64,000 nucleotides of DNA. Source: Nesterenkonia muleiensis (GTDB lineage: Bacteria; Actinomycetota; Actinomycetes; Actinomycetales; Micrococcaceae). The stretch covers positions 1 to 64,000 of the forward strand of contig NZ_QWLD01000029.1 in the NCBI RefSeq assembly GCF_003600155.1. Reading direction: 5' to 3'. Position numbers and translations under genes: made by a program. Shown one piece after another: positions 1-9,077 of this stretch (position 1 is the stretch's first letter; every line of letters begins with the position of its first letter). A model generated the notes under the pieces. It was not told the origin of the DNA, made no database searches, and was given only the letters and a program-made list of their open reading frames with translations.

Positions 1-39
1 TGACACGCCGGGTGTGAGTTCGGCGGGGAAGGTGCCGTG

Positions 40-260
40 ATGAGCGCGACACTTAATGATGTGCAGGCGGCGTTCGAATCGGCTATACGATCCGGTGCAA
101 AGGATACCGACCCAATCCAGTCGGTCGGTGTTGGCATCGATAGGCATGGCCGGCTCTCGGAGTTCGTTGCGGTTGAGGGATGAGCCGGATGGGTGGCTGG
201 TGCTCCACGCGATGATCGCCCCCAACAAAGTTCTCAAACGAAGTCGGTCTAGGGAGATAG
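40..260 (+). pseudogene. Broken small toxin-like protein gene (two frameshifts)
   Basis: An ATG at 40 opens a 47-codon frame (MSATLNDVQAAFESAIRSG...) ending at TGA 181. The sense continues without a break in another frame as DEPDGWLVLHAM..KVLK (about 178-236), then in the third frame as EVGLGR and stop TAG 258-260. Two +1 shifts therefore restore a protein of about 73 residues. It lies directly before an antitoxin-like remnant that has its own frameshift, the usual arrangement of a type II toxin-antitoxin pair. The toxin family is not one I can name; the toxin role is inferred from the neighbour. The reading of the three frames as one ancestral gene rests on their continuity in position and on plausible residue composition. 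Confidence 0.55.
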
Positions 261-265
261 TCCAG

Positions 266-530
266 ATGAGCAGGTATAAGGCGGTGAACGGTGCCGCGTT
301 CACCGACGAGGACATCGAGCGCTGGGCCGCTGAGGCTGAGTCCGAGCAGAGCTACACAGGCAGACACCTTGGCCCGGCCGTCCCTCGGCGTCCGGTCAGT
401 GTCGGAGCCGATGCCAGGCCTTTCACTGTGCGTTTGGACGCGCACCAGCCGGGCCAAGCTCGGCAATGTCGCCCGGGAGCGCGGCACTACTTCTTCTCAG
501 CTCATGCGCGGTCTCATCGACTCACTGTAG
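266..530 (+). pseudogene. Broken ribbon-helix-helix/CopG-like antitoxin gene (one frameshift)
   Basis: ATG 266 follows an AGGGAGA ribosome site at 251-257. The frame reads MSRYKAVNGAAFTDEDIERWAAEAE...GRPVSVGADARPFTVRLDA-like sequence, then loses sense near 440. A frame shifted by one base continues as SRAKLGNVARERGTTSSQLMRGLIDSL with stop at 528-530, which is the typical C-terminal helix-turn-helix of ribbon-helix-helix antitoxins (RLD..RRAKL...A.ERGTTPSQLMR). Restored length is about 87 residues, normal for the family. With the broken gene just upstream this looks like a dead toxin-antitoxin module. A sequencing error at the GC-rich junction is possible but would not explain the two further shifts upstream. 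Confidence 0.65.
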
Positions 531-616
531 GGCGAGCTGATCAAAGAGGTCTGACTCGCAGCAGGGATGCCTGGTCGATGGCGCTTCACTTCGTCAGAGG
601 GCGGAGGTGCACACCT

Positions 617-1594
617 TCAGCACGTGGGGTCCAGCAAGTGATTGGGCAGACGATTACCGGGTGCCTTGCCGCGGATCTCCAGCAGGTCGCGGGCGTGAGC
701 ATGAAGCCTTTTGTCCTCAGCACTGACCGGGTCCCAGGCGGGTATAGGGACTGAGGTGCCGGTGTCATCGCGGGCGACCATGACGGTGAGCCCGTACGTG
801 GTGAAATGAAACTCTGAGGTCTTGGGGTCTGCTGACCGCACGTGAACAGCGATGTGCATACCCTTGGTGCCGGTGTACACCAGACGGGCTTCGACTTCGA
901 CGAGGTCTCCGATCCGCAGAGGCCGGTAGAACCGGATTCCTCCTGAGAAGACTGCCACTGTGTCCATACCGCAATAGCGCGAGGCGCACACCGTGGCAGC
1001 CTGATCGATCCACTCCATCACCACTCCACCATGGACCTTGCCGCCCCAGTTGACGTCTGTGGGGGCGGCAAGGAACCTCAGCATGATGCGCTCGGCAGTA
1101 CCCTCATCGGTGTACTCCTGCCCGTTCATGGCCCGGACGATCTCTTTGCGAACCTCTATCCTGGCTTCGGCGTGGTCGTACTCACGGTGCTCCCACTCGG
1201 TCTGCGGAGTCCAGGGGGGCACTGGTGTGGGTTTGCCTTGGGCATCGACTGCCACAAAGATCACCAGGCAGGATGTTGAGGCATGGGGCTGACCGCCCTG
1301 CGGGTTACTGGAGGTCACCGTGGTGCGAATGTGCATCGATGAGCTGCCGGTGTAGACGATCGTTGCCGTCACTTCGACCATCTCACCGACTTCGACGGGG
1401 TCGGCGAAGTGAATATTGCCCACATAGGCTGTCACGCAGTAGCTCTTCGCCCACCCCACGGCCGCCGCGTATGCGGCCTTGTCGACCCAGTTCAGCACCG
1501 TTCCCGCATCCACGGAGCCTGAAGCGCCGGCATCAGTGGGTGCTGCAAGAAAACGTAGAGTCACGGAGTTCTGCGGCGTGGATGAGACTGTCAT
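617..1594 (-). CDS. Acyl-CoA thioesterase, double-hotdog
   Basis: 325-residue protein made of two hotdog repeats, about residues 1-130 and 160-300. Both repeats begin with the same block (LRFLAAPTDA..G/LRFLAAPTDVNWGGKVHGG), followed by W-D-(K/Q)-A-A and a G.I.F..P...GD..EV.A...YTG..SMHI strand pattern, the signature of acyl-CoA hydrolases of the BFIT/Acot type. It is expected to hydrolyse acyl-CoA to free acid and CoA in the cytoplasm; chain length cannot be read from sequence. The start ATG has a GAGG element 9 nt upstream. It sits alone, convergent with nothing, next to malic enzyme on the same strand with a 110-bp gap, so it is probably transcribed separately or as the distal gene of the malic enzyme unit. 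Confidence 0.88.
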   Translation of the reverse strand: MTVSSTPQNSVTLRFLAAPTDAGASGSVDAGTVLNWVDKAAYAAAVGWAKSYCVTAYVGNIHFADPVEVGEMVEVTATIVYTGSSSMHIRTTVTSSNPQGGQPHASTSCLVIFVAVDAQGKPTPVPPWTPQTEWEHREYDHAEARIEVRKEIVRAMNGQEYTDEGTAERIMLRFLAAPTDVNWGGKVHGGVVMEWIDQAATVCASRYCGMDTVAVFSGGIRFYRPLRIGDLVEVEARLVYTGTKGMHIAVHVRSADPKTSEFHFTTYGLTVMVARDDTGTSVPIPAWDPVSAEDKRLHAHARDLLEIRGKAPGNRLPNHLLDPTC

Positions 1595-1704
1595 GGATGG
1601 TCCTCGGGATCCGGGAAGTTGGTGCTATTACCGTACATGCCAGTATCGGGCCCTGTATGCGTCGCAGAGCCGATGATCACGCCGCAGGAGAAGCCGCCGT
1701 GCCC

Positions 1705-2883
1705 TTAGCCTGTGGCACCGTCTTCGCCGGCGGCGTTCATCACCGCTTGAGCGACTCCGGCGGCCACGCGATCATCCAGTGGTGAGGGCACGATGTAGTC
1801 AGCACGAAGATCCTCACCGACCACATCGGCGATCGCCGTGGCGGCGGCGACCTTCATGGACGGGGTGATCCGCCGCGCACCGGAGTCCAGGGCGCCGCGG
1901 AAGATCCCGGGGAAGGCCAGCACATTGTTGATCTGGTTCGGGAAGTCCGAGCGCCCTGTGGCGACCACGGCGGCGTGGCGGGCCGCGACGTCGGGAGTGA
2001 TCTCCGGATCCGGGTTGGATAAGGCGAAGATGATGGCGTTCTCCGCCATGTTGGCAACCGCCTCCTCGGGCACTTTCGAGGAGGAGACTCCGATGAAGAC
2101 ATCTGCGCCGTCGAGAGCCTCGGTGATTCCGCCGATGATGTTGTTCCGGTTGGTGGTCTTCGCCACCCGGGCCTTGACCTCGTTGAGGTCGTCGCGGTCG
2201 CGGTGAATGGTGCCTTGGGAATCAGTGAGGATGATGTCCTCGACTCCGGCCTCAAGCAGAATGTCTGTGACTGCGATGCCTGCAGCACCGGCACCGGCGA
2301 TCACTACACGAGTGTCGGCGAAGCTGCGGCCGGTCAGCCGGGCTGCATTGGTCAGCGCGGCCAGCACCACCACCGCGGTGCCGTGCTGATCATCATGCAT
2401 CACCGGGCAGTCCAGGGCTTCGATCAGCTTCTGTTCCAGCTCGAAGCAGCGCGGGGCCACCACATCTTCGAGGTTGACCGCTCCGAAGCTGGGCCGCAGA
2501 CGCACCATGGTTTCGACGATCTCATCAACATCGGTGGTGTCGATGACCAGCGGGATCGAGTTCAGGCCGCCGAATTCACGGAACAGGGCTGACTTCCCCT
2601 CCATCACGGGGAGGGACGCGGCTGCGCCGATATTGCCCAGTCCCAGTACGGCGGTGCCGTCGGAGAGCACCACGACCAGCCGGGAGGCCCAGGTGTGGGT
2701 GGCGTGCTTGGCCAGGTCGTGGTGGATCGCCCGGGAGACTTGGGCCACCCCGGGTGTGTAGGCGATGGACAGCGCCCGCTTCGAATCCAGTGGTTTGGTG
2801 GTCTCAACGGTGAGTTTTCCGCCTTCATGGGCGGCGAAGACCTCTTCGTCGGTAATGGGCGCGGTCGAGTGGTGATCAGGCAT
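1705..2883 (-). CDS. NAD(P)-dependent malic enzyme, short form
   Basis: 392 residues, the length of short bacterial malic enzymes that lack the C-terminal phosphotransacetylase-like domain. It should decarboxylate malate to pyruvate with reduction of NAD(P). Visible signatures: catalytic Tyr42 in AYTPGVA, catalytic Lys97 in VMEGKSALF, the metal-binding block VMHDDQHGTA (161-170), the nucleotide-binding GAGAAG (197-202), and SNPDPEI near 283. The start is fixed by an AAGGAG site about 10 nt before ATG. Cofactor preference is not decidable by eye. Confidence 0.95.
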   Translation of the reverse strand: MPDHHSTAPITDEEVFAAHEGGKLTVETTKPLDSKRALSIAYTPGVAQVSRAIHHDLAKHATHTWASRLVVVLSDGTAVLGLGNIGAAASLPVMEGKSALFREFGGLNSIPLVIDTTDVDEIVETMVRLRPSFGAVNLEDVVAPRCFELEQKLIEALDCPVMHDDQHGTAVVVLAALTNAARLTGRSFADTRVVIAGAGAAGIAVTDILLEAGVEDIILTDSQGTIHRDRDDLNEVKARVAKTTNRNNIIGGITEALDGADVFIGVSSSKVPEEAVANMAENAIIFALSNPDPEITPDVAARHAAVVATGRSDFPNQINNVLAFPGIFRGALDSGARRITPSMKVAAATAIADVVGEDLRADYIVPSPLDDRVAAGVAQAVMNAAGEDGATG

Positions 2884-3118
2884 GGGTAGATGACTCCTTG
2901 AGAAAGTAACTGTTCAGGTCCGCACAGTGCATCGTGGGTTGCACGGGAGCGCCCACGCACCATTGGGTGGACATCAGGCTCCGGCTGTGCGCTGCCGTGG
3001 GTGCCGAGGTCGTCGGTGCTCCACGCCGTCGCAGTGGTCAGTACTTTCTTTAGACCTGCCGTTTACCCTAAACCACCGACGCCGCAGATCGAGACATTGA
3101 GGCTGAAGATTTCACAAA

Positions 3119-3397
3119 GTGGACCCTTGGCAGAAGTACCGGCAGCTCACAGCGGTTGACACTGCCGGCGAGTCTGAGCTGACCAGCGAGGTGTATGCAC
3201 CTGTTCAGGATGCTGTCATACGGTGGTCTTCGGCGATGGTGATTCTGCAGAGGCCCAACCACGTTCTCCGCTGGTACGGCATGGTGATTGGGCTGGTGGT
3301 TTTCGCCGGGACAGTGTGGCTCATACATGTGGTGTTTGACTCCGGTGGGGCTGGACTCATCCTCGGCGCAGCGCTGTTCTCTGGGGTGCTTCGGTGA
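3119..3397 (+). CDS. Small putative membrane protein, doubtful
   Basis: A GTG-started frame of 92 codons whose second half contains one clear hydrophobic segment (about residues 51-75, WYGMVIGLVVFAGTVWLIHVVF) and a second weaker one at the C-terminus. The ribosome site is poor (GAGG about 15 nt upstream). No family recognised. The flanks (2884-3118 and 3398-4220) contain no convincing gene and show decayed coding fragments, so this may itself be a leftover rather than a working gene. Confidence 0.3.
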   Translation: MDPWQKYRQLTAVDTAGESELTSEVYAPVQDAVIRWSSAMVILQRPNHVLRWYGMVIGLVVFAGTVWLIHVVFDSGGAGLILGAALFSGVLR

Positions 3398-4220
3398 TCA
3401 TCCACGCACCATTCGCAGTGCACCTGGGTGTCGATCCGGGCCACGGCATAATTCAGGGGGTCTGAGGAGTTTCCGGTCAAGAACGTCCTCAGTGTCGGGC
3501 CACATACCTGACCGGCCCGTAGCGGTGGCACGGCACTGGAGGTGCAACACAGGCTAGTGGTGGAGGGCTACTTCAGTCCGACTCTGCTCTACCTGGCCGC
3601 GGCCAGAAAGCAGACGGACCGGAACCAGCTGGAAGCTTACCGGGCGCTGCTTGCCGAGCTGGACCTCGGTCCGGGTAATCCGGTCATCCGCCGGGAACAG
3701 CACCGCCATGCCAGTTCCGGCGGCACCGGACCCGGCGAATCACATCTGTTGGAGGAGGAGGACAAGCGTGACAAGGCACCGGCACAGGTGCAGGAGCTTC
3801 TGGCGGATCCACAGTTCAGCGGTGGTCCTGCCCCCCGAGGGTTTTGAGGGCGGCGCCTCGGGGCAAGGATCTGGTTCATGTGCACTCGCATTACTGAAGA
3901 GACTTCCCAGAGTTCTTCCACGGCAGACCCAACGGGTCGCCATCGGGGCCGGAGCGGACCCTGCAGCACCACCGTGGACGTGGTGCGGGATCTCGGCCGG
4001 CACATCACTCACCGCACTGCCTGGTTATGGCATTCCCGCCGGATGCTCGCCTGGACTCCGGGGCGTGGTTCTGGTACTTCGGTGCCGCGAGCGCTGCTGG
4101 CGTAGGTTTTTTCGCATGGGCCCGCAGCGACCGCAATTAAGCACACACATGGCAAAGACCTGAGGGAGTTCGCCCACCGCTTGGAGGCCCTGCGCTCCTC
4201 CGGCTGAGCCCTTGCACGCT
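3398..4220 (+). pseudogene. Decayed coding region, no intact gene
   Basis: About 820 bp without a convincing full gene. Coding-like fragments change frame: a GTG frame at 3542-3847 has an amphipathic stretch (SPTLLYLAAARKQTDRNQLEAYRALLAELDLG) that then turns into low-sense sequence; a hydrophobic piece DSGAWFWYFGAASAAG followed by VGFFAWARSDRN ends at TAA near 4137; a further piece KDLREFAHRLEALRSSG ends at TGA near 4206 in another frame. This reads as one or two small membrane protein genes broken by frameshifts and stops. No function can be assigned. Confidence 0.35.
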
Positions 4221-5321
4221 CTACTGCCCTGCCTTCAGCACCATATGTCTGATGATGTCCAAGCTGACGCGGCGATACTTTCCATATGTCGGGTAGCGGA
4301 ATTCGCTGAAGTCAGCTGCAGGGTCAACCCCGGTAATGACCGAGTCTTCTGGCTCCGAGACATCGTGTACACGCAGATCCACACCGGCAGCGCTCAGTCC
4401 GGGGAAGGCCCACATTGCGTCAACGGCCAACTGCTTAAGCTCCGGTGCCACGAGCTGTGCGACATCTACGGTGATGGCGCTACCTGGTGCAGCGCTGGTG
4501 GTTTCTGACAGTGGCACTATTTCGCCGACTCCCGGCACATGTGAGGCGGAGATATCCCATCGGGCAAGAAGGCTCTGTGTCTGCTCGGCTGATGGCGGTG
4601 TGAGGTAGGCATCTGCCTCCAGTTCGTCCATGAGATTCTCGTGGAGTTCGAGCAGGGTGGACTGGCCGTCGCCTACGGCGTAGAAGGGCAGTCGCACCAC
4701 AGCTGCAGGTACTTCCTCCCCCACTACGTACAGTCGTAGGTCCAGCCCTGGCTTGTGCTGTTCCACGAGTACCTGACGCTGTGTCGCTGGCAGTGAGGAA
4801 CACGTTGCCGCTGCATCTTCCCAGGCATGAGCCAACTGATTGTCTGTGGAGATTCCGGCGCTGAACCCAGGTTGGGCTCTGCCTGCTATGGGGCGAACCA
4901 TCACGGGGGCGTCAAGCTGCCTTAGGTATGCCAAAGCGTTCTGCACTTGCTCGACCGAAAAAACCTTGCTTTCGGGGACAGGGAGGTCTGAGGCTTTTAG
5001 GTAGCTCCTCAGGGTGTAACGAGAAGCGCAGGCTCTCCGAGCTTGATGGCTGACTAGTGAAGTCACTGCGCGGTCGAAGCTGCCCACTAGTCTCCCGGAT
5101 TGATAGAACAGGATGTTGGTGTTGTTGATTCGCTTTGGCGCTACTTTGAATCCGCGTGTTGAGCGCCACAGTAGCTTTCCGGGAGAAAAGACCTCGTCTT
5201 CGTTCCAGGTATTGCGCCCGGCATTCGCGGATTCGATTCGCCCCTTGATGTAGAGCGTTTCGGCGGAGTAAACGTCAGGAAATCCGGCTAACGTGGGGGC
5301 AGTCGGCGCGGGATGGGACAT
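4221..5321 (-). CDS. ATP-grasp domain protein, substrate unknown
   Basis: 366 residues from the ATG at 5321; an upstream in-frame start at 5381 would add 20 residues of poor sense. A TACGCT box lies 7 nt before this ATG, so a leaderless transcript is likely. The middle of the protein shows ATP-grasp features: PVMVRPIAGRAQPGFSAGIS (ATP-lid region), VLVEQHKPGLDLRLYVVGEE (after the grasp strand) and VRLPFYAVGDGQSTLLELHEN, close in pattern to the ATP-grasp part of cyanophycin and glutathione synthetases (GDG..T..EL). Metal-ligand region near SAAGVDLRVHD..DSVITGVDPAADF. Such enzymes join a carboxylate to an amine through an acyl phosphate. It is divergent from the nonulosonate synthase gene with a shared 85-bp promoter region, so a role in decorating or building the surface polymer is possible but unproven. 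Confidence 0.7.
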   Translation of the reverse strand: MSHPAPTAPTLAGFPDVYSAETLYIKGRIESANAGRNTWNEDEVFSPGKLLWRSTRGFKVAPKRINNTNILFYQSGRLVGSFDRAVTSLVSHQARRACASRYTLRSYLKASDLPVPESKVFSVEQVQNALAYLRQLDAPVMVRPIAGRAQPGFSAGISTDNQLAHAWEDAAATCSSLPATQRQVLVEQHKPGLDLRLYVVGEEVPAAVVRLPFYAVGDGQSTLLELHENLMDELEADAYLTPPSAEQTQSLLARWDISASHVPGVGEIVPLSETTSAAPGSAITVDVAQLVAPELKQLAVDAMWAFPGLSAAGVDLRVHDVSEPEDSVITGVDPAADFSEFRYPTYGKYRRVSLDIIRHMVLKAGQ

Positions 5322-5328
5322 ACCCAAT

Positions 5329-5334
5329 AGCGTA
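5329..5334 (-). promoter_or_regulatory. Candidate leaderless -10 box for the ATP-grasp gene
   Basis: TACGCT on the minus strand, then 7 nt, then the ATG at 5321. This matches the TANNNT-N7-start arrangement seen repeatedly in this window. Confidence 0.5.
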
Positions 5335-5406
5335 CCGCTCGCGTGTGTACAATCCTTGAGGGGCGTTACCACCGGGCCCAAAACATTACTGTGAGGTTTT
5401 TAGTTC

Positions 5407-6978
5407 ATGAACAGTACGACGACGGCACCTATCGCAGATCTGACGGCTTCGATTGCCGCGGACTATACGTCCGACACGATCATCATTCTGGGCAAGGGTC
5501 CGTCTGCGGATTCTGTTTCCCATCGCGTGTTCGAACACAGTCTGGTGATCGGCATCAATGACGCCGAGCGCATCCAGGCAACTGACGTGACAATCTTCCA
5601 CGAGGACTGGGTGGCCGATTCGCTGAAGGATGATGGACTGCGCTCCAAGGCCTACATCACCTCCATAGACTTTGAGGCTCCGGGCCACACCGTCGTCAAC
5701 CTTCCATACAAATCACTGAGCAATGACCAGGAAGACATCATGCTCAGTAGGTTCCAGAACCGTGACGAGATAGTCATCGAAGAGGCGATGTTCCTCACAG
5801 GGCTAGAAGTCGCCCGCAAAGTTGCAGACCACAAGGGCAAGACCCAGACGGTCTATATGGTGGGCTTCGACTTCACCCCGGCAGAAGGTAACGCTCGCGC
5901 CGCTAACACGCAGTTCACCCCTCAGTTAACTTCTCACCGTAAGGCAGGGATCGAGCTCCAGCAGTACATCCTGCGCAATGCCCTCTATGTCCTGGAGGAC
6001 TCCAATCTTGAAGTTCATCATGTGGGCACCCACGAGTTCTCCAATCTCACCGCAGAAGCTCTTAATGAGAAGTTTCAGGTTTCGGTCAAGGAGCAGACAG
6101 CTCTGACGGAGCCTGACCATGAGGTGGAGGTCCCCCCGGTGGAGATCACCGCGGAGATCACCACCAATCACTTCGGCGACCTTGATCGTCTAGAGCAGCT
6201 GGTTCGCGCGGCTCACGCCGCAGGTGCGGACTGGGTGAAGGTTCAGAAGCGCGATGTGGAGCACTTCTACACTGCGGAGCAGCTGGCAGCCCCTTATAAG
6301 TCCCCGTTCGGCACAACCTTCGGTGATTACCGTCACCAGCTGGAGCTTGATAAGGACGGTTTCAAGTTCTTAGATGAGCTCACCAAGGATCTGGGTATCA
6401 AATGGTTTGCCTCTGTGCTGGACAAGCCCTCCTTCGAATGGATGGCTGAGGAACTGGACATTCCTCTGGTCAAGCTCCCCTCGACAATCTCCCGGAAGAA
6501 GGACTACCTGGAGTACGTTGCACAGAACTATGCCGGTTCCTTGGTGATCTCCACAGGAATGACGGATAAGGACTATGAGGAGTGGCTGTTGGATACCTTC
6601 ACCAACCAAGACACCCTCTACCTGCTGCACTGCAACTCTGCCTATCCCACCCCGGATGAGCACACCAATATTGGCGTGGTTCGTCGTTACGCACAGTTAG
6701 CTGAGGAGCAAGCCGCCAAGCCGGGTCCTCGGATTGTGCCTGGCTACTCATCCCACGACTTCGGCTGGATGGCCTCCGCACTGGCCGTCGCTGCAGGTGC
6801 GGGTATGGTGGAGAAGCACGTGAAGCTCGGCAACACCGAGTGGGCGCACTTTGATGCCGTGGCCGTAGACCTCGCGACAGAAGCATTCAAGGAATACGTG
6901 GAAAACGTTCGCAAAGCACAGGTGCATGTGGGCTCCACGGAGAAGAAGATTACCGCATCCGAGCACCACAAGTACTGA
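5407..6978 (+). CDS. GT42/DUF115-like domain fused to NeuB-type nonulosonate synthase
   Basis: 523 residues, about 180 more than a plain NeuB. Residues ~245-505 are a NeuB-type aldolase: EITAEITTNHFGDLDRLEQLVRAAHAAGADWVKVQ, LLHCNSAYPTP, PGYSSHDFG and VEKHV match the NeuB core that condenses phosphoenolpyruvate with a hexose or hexosamine (phosphate) to a 9-carbon nonulosonate (sialic acid, Kdn or relatives). The usual C-terminal antifreeze-like SAF domain is absent. Residues 1-~230 form a separate domain: TIIILGKGPSADSV near 24, a mid-block VYMVGFDF near 155, and ELQQYILRNALYVLE near 180, resembling the layout of CstII-type GT42 sialyltransferases and DUF115 proteins (GNGPS... / YLSGIDFY / LEFLEK). 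The domain could bind a nucleotide sugar or be a catalytic transferase; this is inference. GAGG ribosome site 10 nt before ATG. First gene of the polymer cluster. Confidence 0.85.
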   Translation: MNSTTTAPIADLTASIAADYTSDTIIILGKGPSADSVSHRVFEHSLVIGINDAERIQATDVTIFHEDWVADSLKDDGLRSKAYITSIDFEAPGHTVVNLPYKSLSNDQEDIMLSRFQNRDEIVIEEAMFLTGLEVARKVADHKGKTQTVYMVGFDFTPAEGNARAANTQFTPQLTSHRKAGIELQQYILRNALYVLEDSNLEVHHVGTHEFSNLTAEALNEKFQVSVKEQTALTEPDHEVEVPPVEITAEITTNHFGDLDRLEQLVRAAHAAGADWVKVQKRDVEHFYTAEQLAAPYKSPFGTTFGDYRHQLELDKDGFKFLDELTKDLGIKWFASVLDKPSFEWMAEELDIPLVKLPSTISRKKDYLEYVAQNYAGSLVISTGMTDKDYEEWLLDTFTNQDTLYLLHCNSAYPTPDEHTNIGVVRRYAQLAEEQAAKPGPRIVPGYSSHDFGWMASALAVAAGAGMVEKHVKLGNTEWAHFDAVAVDLATEAFKEYVENVRKAQVHVGSTEKKITASEHHKY

Positions 6979-6992
6979 GGACTGCTTTAGAT

Positions 6993-9011
6993 ATGACACG
7001 GGGGAATGCGAGCAGCGGTCTGACGCAGGGAATCGTCGCTAAATCGGTACGCGCCCTGCGGAGGGTTGAGCGCAAAGGTGCCGCAGTATCGGCTAATGCC
7101 GTAGCCCGGATGCCGGGAGGAGAAGTTAAACTGGCCAAGTGGGCTTCTCAGGCCAGCGCGGACTTCATGCCCTGGGCAGAAGTCCAGATGACTGGTAGGG
7201 AACGCCCTCGAACCCGACGTCTACCGTTGATTATCATGCAGAGCTACCCGGGCTCTGAGGTGGAACTGGCGGATTTGGCTGACGAAGATAGTGCGGCCCA
7301 CCCCAATTTCTTAGAGAGGATCGCGGCCAGGCTTGCGTTAGAAGGTGACTATGTCACTGCACTCCGACTGCGGCGCCGTGCGGTGGAGCTCGATCCCGAA
7401 ACCGCTCACCGTCATTTGGCGTTGGCCCAGGGCCTTCTAGAGATTCCGGCGCAGGGGGTGGTCCATGATTGGATTCTAGGTCTGGCTCAGGGCCCTACAA
7501 CTCCTATAAGCGAAGAAGTGCTTCAGGCGCTCAGACGTAGCTTCGAACTTGCTCCGGGAAATCCCTATGTGTTGCACGAGTACGGTACTGCTCTGATTGC
7601 CACTGGTGAGGTGGGCCAAGCCTTGCCCTTGTTGGAGATAGCGATCCTGAAACGTCCTGACCAGGAGTGGTACCTCGAGCTGGCGGAGATTTACCGCCGT
7701 CCCGACATCGCCAAATTCGAACAGGCGATGATCTATTACGAGCGGGTTTTTGAAGACGATCCTAAGAATATGAAAGCGATCTCAGGAATCATTAATTCCG
7801 GAACTCGCGGCTCCATGGATTGGCCTAGAATATGGCGAAGTGTACGCAGGTTAGAAACCAATAAGAAGAGGGATACTCCCTATGACATCCCGGTAATTCA
7901 ATATCAATTGGACAAGCTTTTCTGGGGTGCTGATCATCCCAGCCAGGAGCATGTGGCTCTTCTGATCCAGGCGTTGGAGGCGGAGTCCCATCGTGACCGA
8001 CGGCTGCATCCTGCGGTTCTTGGGCTGGTGATTACTCGGCTGCAGTTCGCACGTCACTTCGCTGCCGGTTTTGCGTTGCGCACAGGCGTTGCCCAAGAGC
8101 GTCTTCGCACGCTTCGTAAGAAACCAATCGATTCTCCCACTGCACTGCGGAACCTTATGAAGGTCTACGTCTACCTGGATGAGGCCGAGACCGCAGCGAG
8201 CCTTGCGGACGTCAAGTTCTGGCCTTCTAAGGACAGAATCGAAAGTCTGCAGATCCAGAAGTTGCATGCTGATGCCCGACTGTGGGTCGGCGACGCTGCT
8301 CCATACATCAAGTACTCCAAGGAAGCCCGCACACGCACACCGCTGACCGCTGATTACCGGATGGAAAAGCTGATCAGAGGCAATCGGGTCGCTTTGGTAG
8401 GGCCAGCCGAGACCGGTGATCGACTCGGACACATCATCGACGAATACGACGTTGTCGTCCGTCCTCGCTACCAGCCAGAATTCATCGAAGAGAACAAGCA
8501 TGCTCAGGGCAGCCGTACGGACATCACCTACTACTCCGGACAGGACCTCACCTCGCTATTCGAGGGGATCTCCGCAGCGGTGGAAAGGGGCGAAGTCAAG
8601 GTGGTCAACGCGAGGCCTTTCAGCTATTCTGCCCACGCCCACCGTCAATTGCCATGGCTGCGGTTTTACCGCCAAGACTTCTCCCTGTGCTTCCATGGCG
8701 GTTCACTGGGTATCCAACGCATGGCTTACGATCTGTTGCAGTTCGAGCCCGAAGAAATCTGCGTGTTCAACTCGGACCTTTACACGGGAAGCTCGATGTT
8801 CACCGCAGGCTGGCGCCAGGGTGACGCCTTCGGGCCGTACTCGCACATCAACGACATTGTGGTCTCCCACGACGTGAAGTCGGAGTTTAAGTTCATGAAG
8901 GCGCTGATGGCTACCGGGATTGTGACGGCACAGGGCAGGGCCGCCGAGGTGTTGGCTCAGTCGCCCGATGAATACGTCCACGCCATTGAAGAAGCCGGGG
9001 TGTTGCGGTAG
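6993..9011 (+). CDS. TPR-repeat protein with GT29-like sialyltransferase domain, copy 1
   Basis: 672 residues, starting 14 nt after the NeuB fusion. Residues ~100-440 are helical TPR-like repeats (ALRLRRRAVELDPETAHRHLALAQGL; PGNPYVLHEYGTALIATGEVGQALPLLEIA). Residues ~460-670 are a putative glycosyltransferase domain. It shows an L-like motif from 466 (VALVGPAETGDRLG, IDEYDVVVRP, GSRTD at 506), an S-like motif from 567 (FHGGSLGIQRMAYDLLQF then VFNSDLYTG), and HDVKSE at 626-631, which is the H-x4-E of sialylmotif VS. These are the three signatures of family 29 sialyltransferases in the right order and spacing. No signal peptide or membrane segment seen, so probably cytoplasmic. Likely transfers the CMP-nonulosonate made by its neighbours. 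Assignment to GT29 is by motif only. Confidence 0.75.
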   Translation: MTRGNASSGLTQGIVAKSVRALRRVERKGAAVSANAVARMPGGEVKLAKWASQASADFMPWAEVQMTGRERPRTRRLPLIIMQSYPGSEVELADLADEDSAAHPNFLERIAARLALEGDYVTALRLRRRAVELDPETAHRHLALAQGLLEIPAQGVVHDWILGLAQGPTTPISEEVLQALRRSFELAPGNPYVLHEYGTALIATGEVGQALPLLEIAILKRPDQEWYLELAEIYRRPDIAKFEQAMIYYERVFEDDPKNMKAISGIINSGTRGSMDWPRIWRSVRRLETNKKRDTPYDIPVIQYQLDKLFWGADHPSQEHVALLIQALEAESHRDRRLHPAVLGLVITRLQFARHFAAGFALRTGVAQERLRTLRKKPIDSPTALRNLMKVYVYLDEAETAASLADVKFWPSKDRIESLQIQKLHADARLWVGDAAPYIKYSKEARTRTPLTADYRMEKLIRGNRVALVGPAETGDRLGHIIDEYDVVVRPRYQPEFIEENKHAQGSRTDITYYSGQDLTSLFEGISAAVERGEVKVVNARPFSYSAHAHRQLPWLRFYRQDFSLCFHGGSLGIQRMAYDLLQFEPEEICVFNSDLYTGSSMFTAGWRQGDAFGPYSHINDIVVSHDVKSEFKFMKALMATGIVTAQGRAAEVLAQSPDEYVHAIEEAGVLR

Positions 9012-9077
9012 TCACCGCAGATGGCGCCGAGAGGCACTGCAGTCTGGATCACCCGCATTGATGAAGGAGAAGAACCG

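Noticed and set aside
56-754. 232-codon plus-strand frame at the window start
   Set aside because: Joins fragments of two broken small genes and runs into the thioesterase antisense; not one protein.
3542-3847. 101-codon frame as an intact gene
   Set aside because: Sensible sequence only in its first half; surrounded by frame-shifted fragments, so treated as part of a decayed region.
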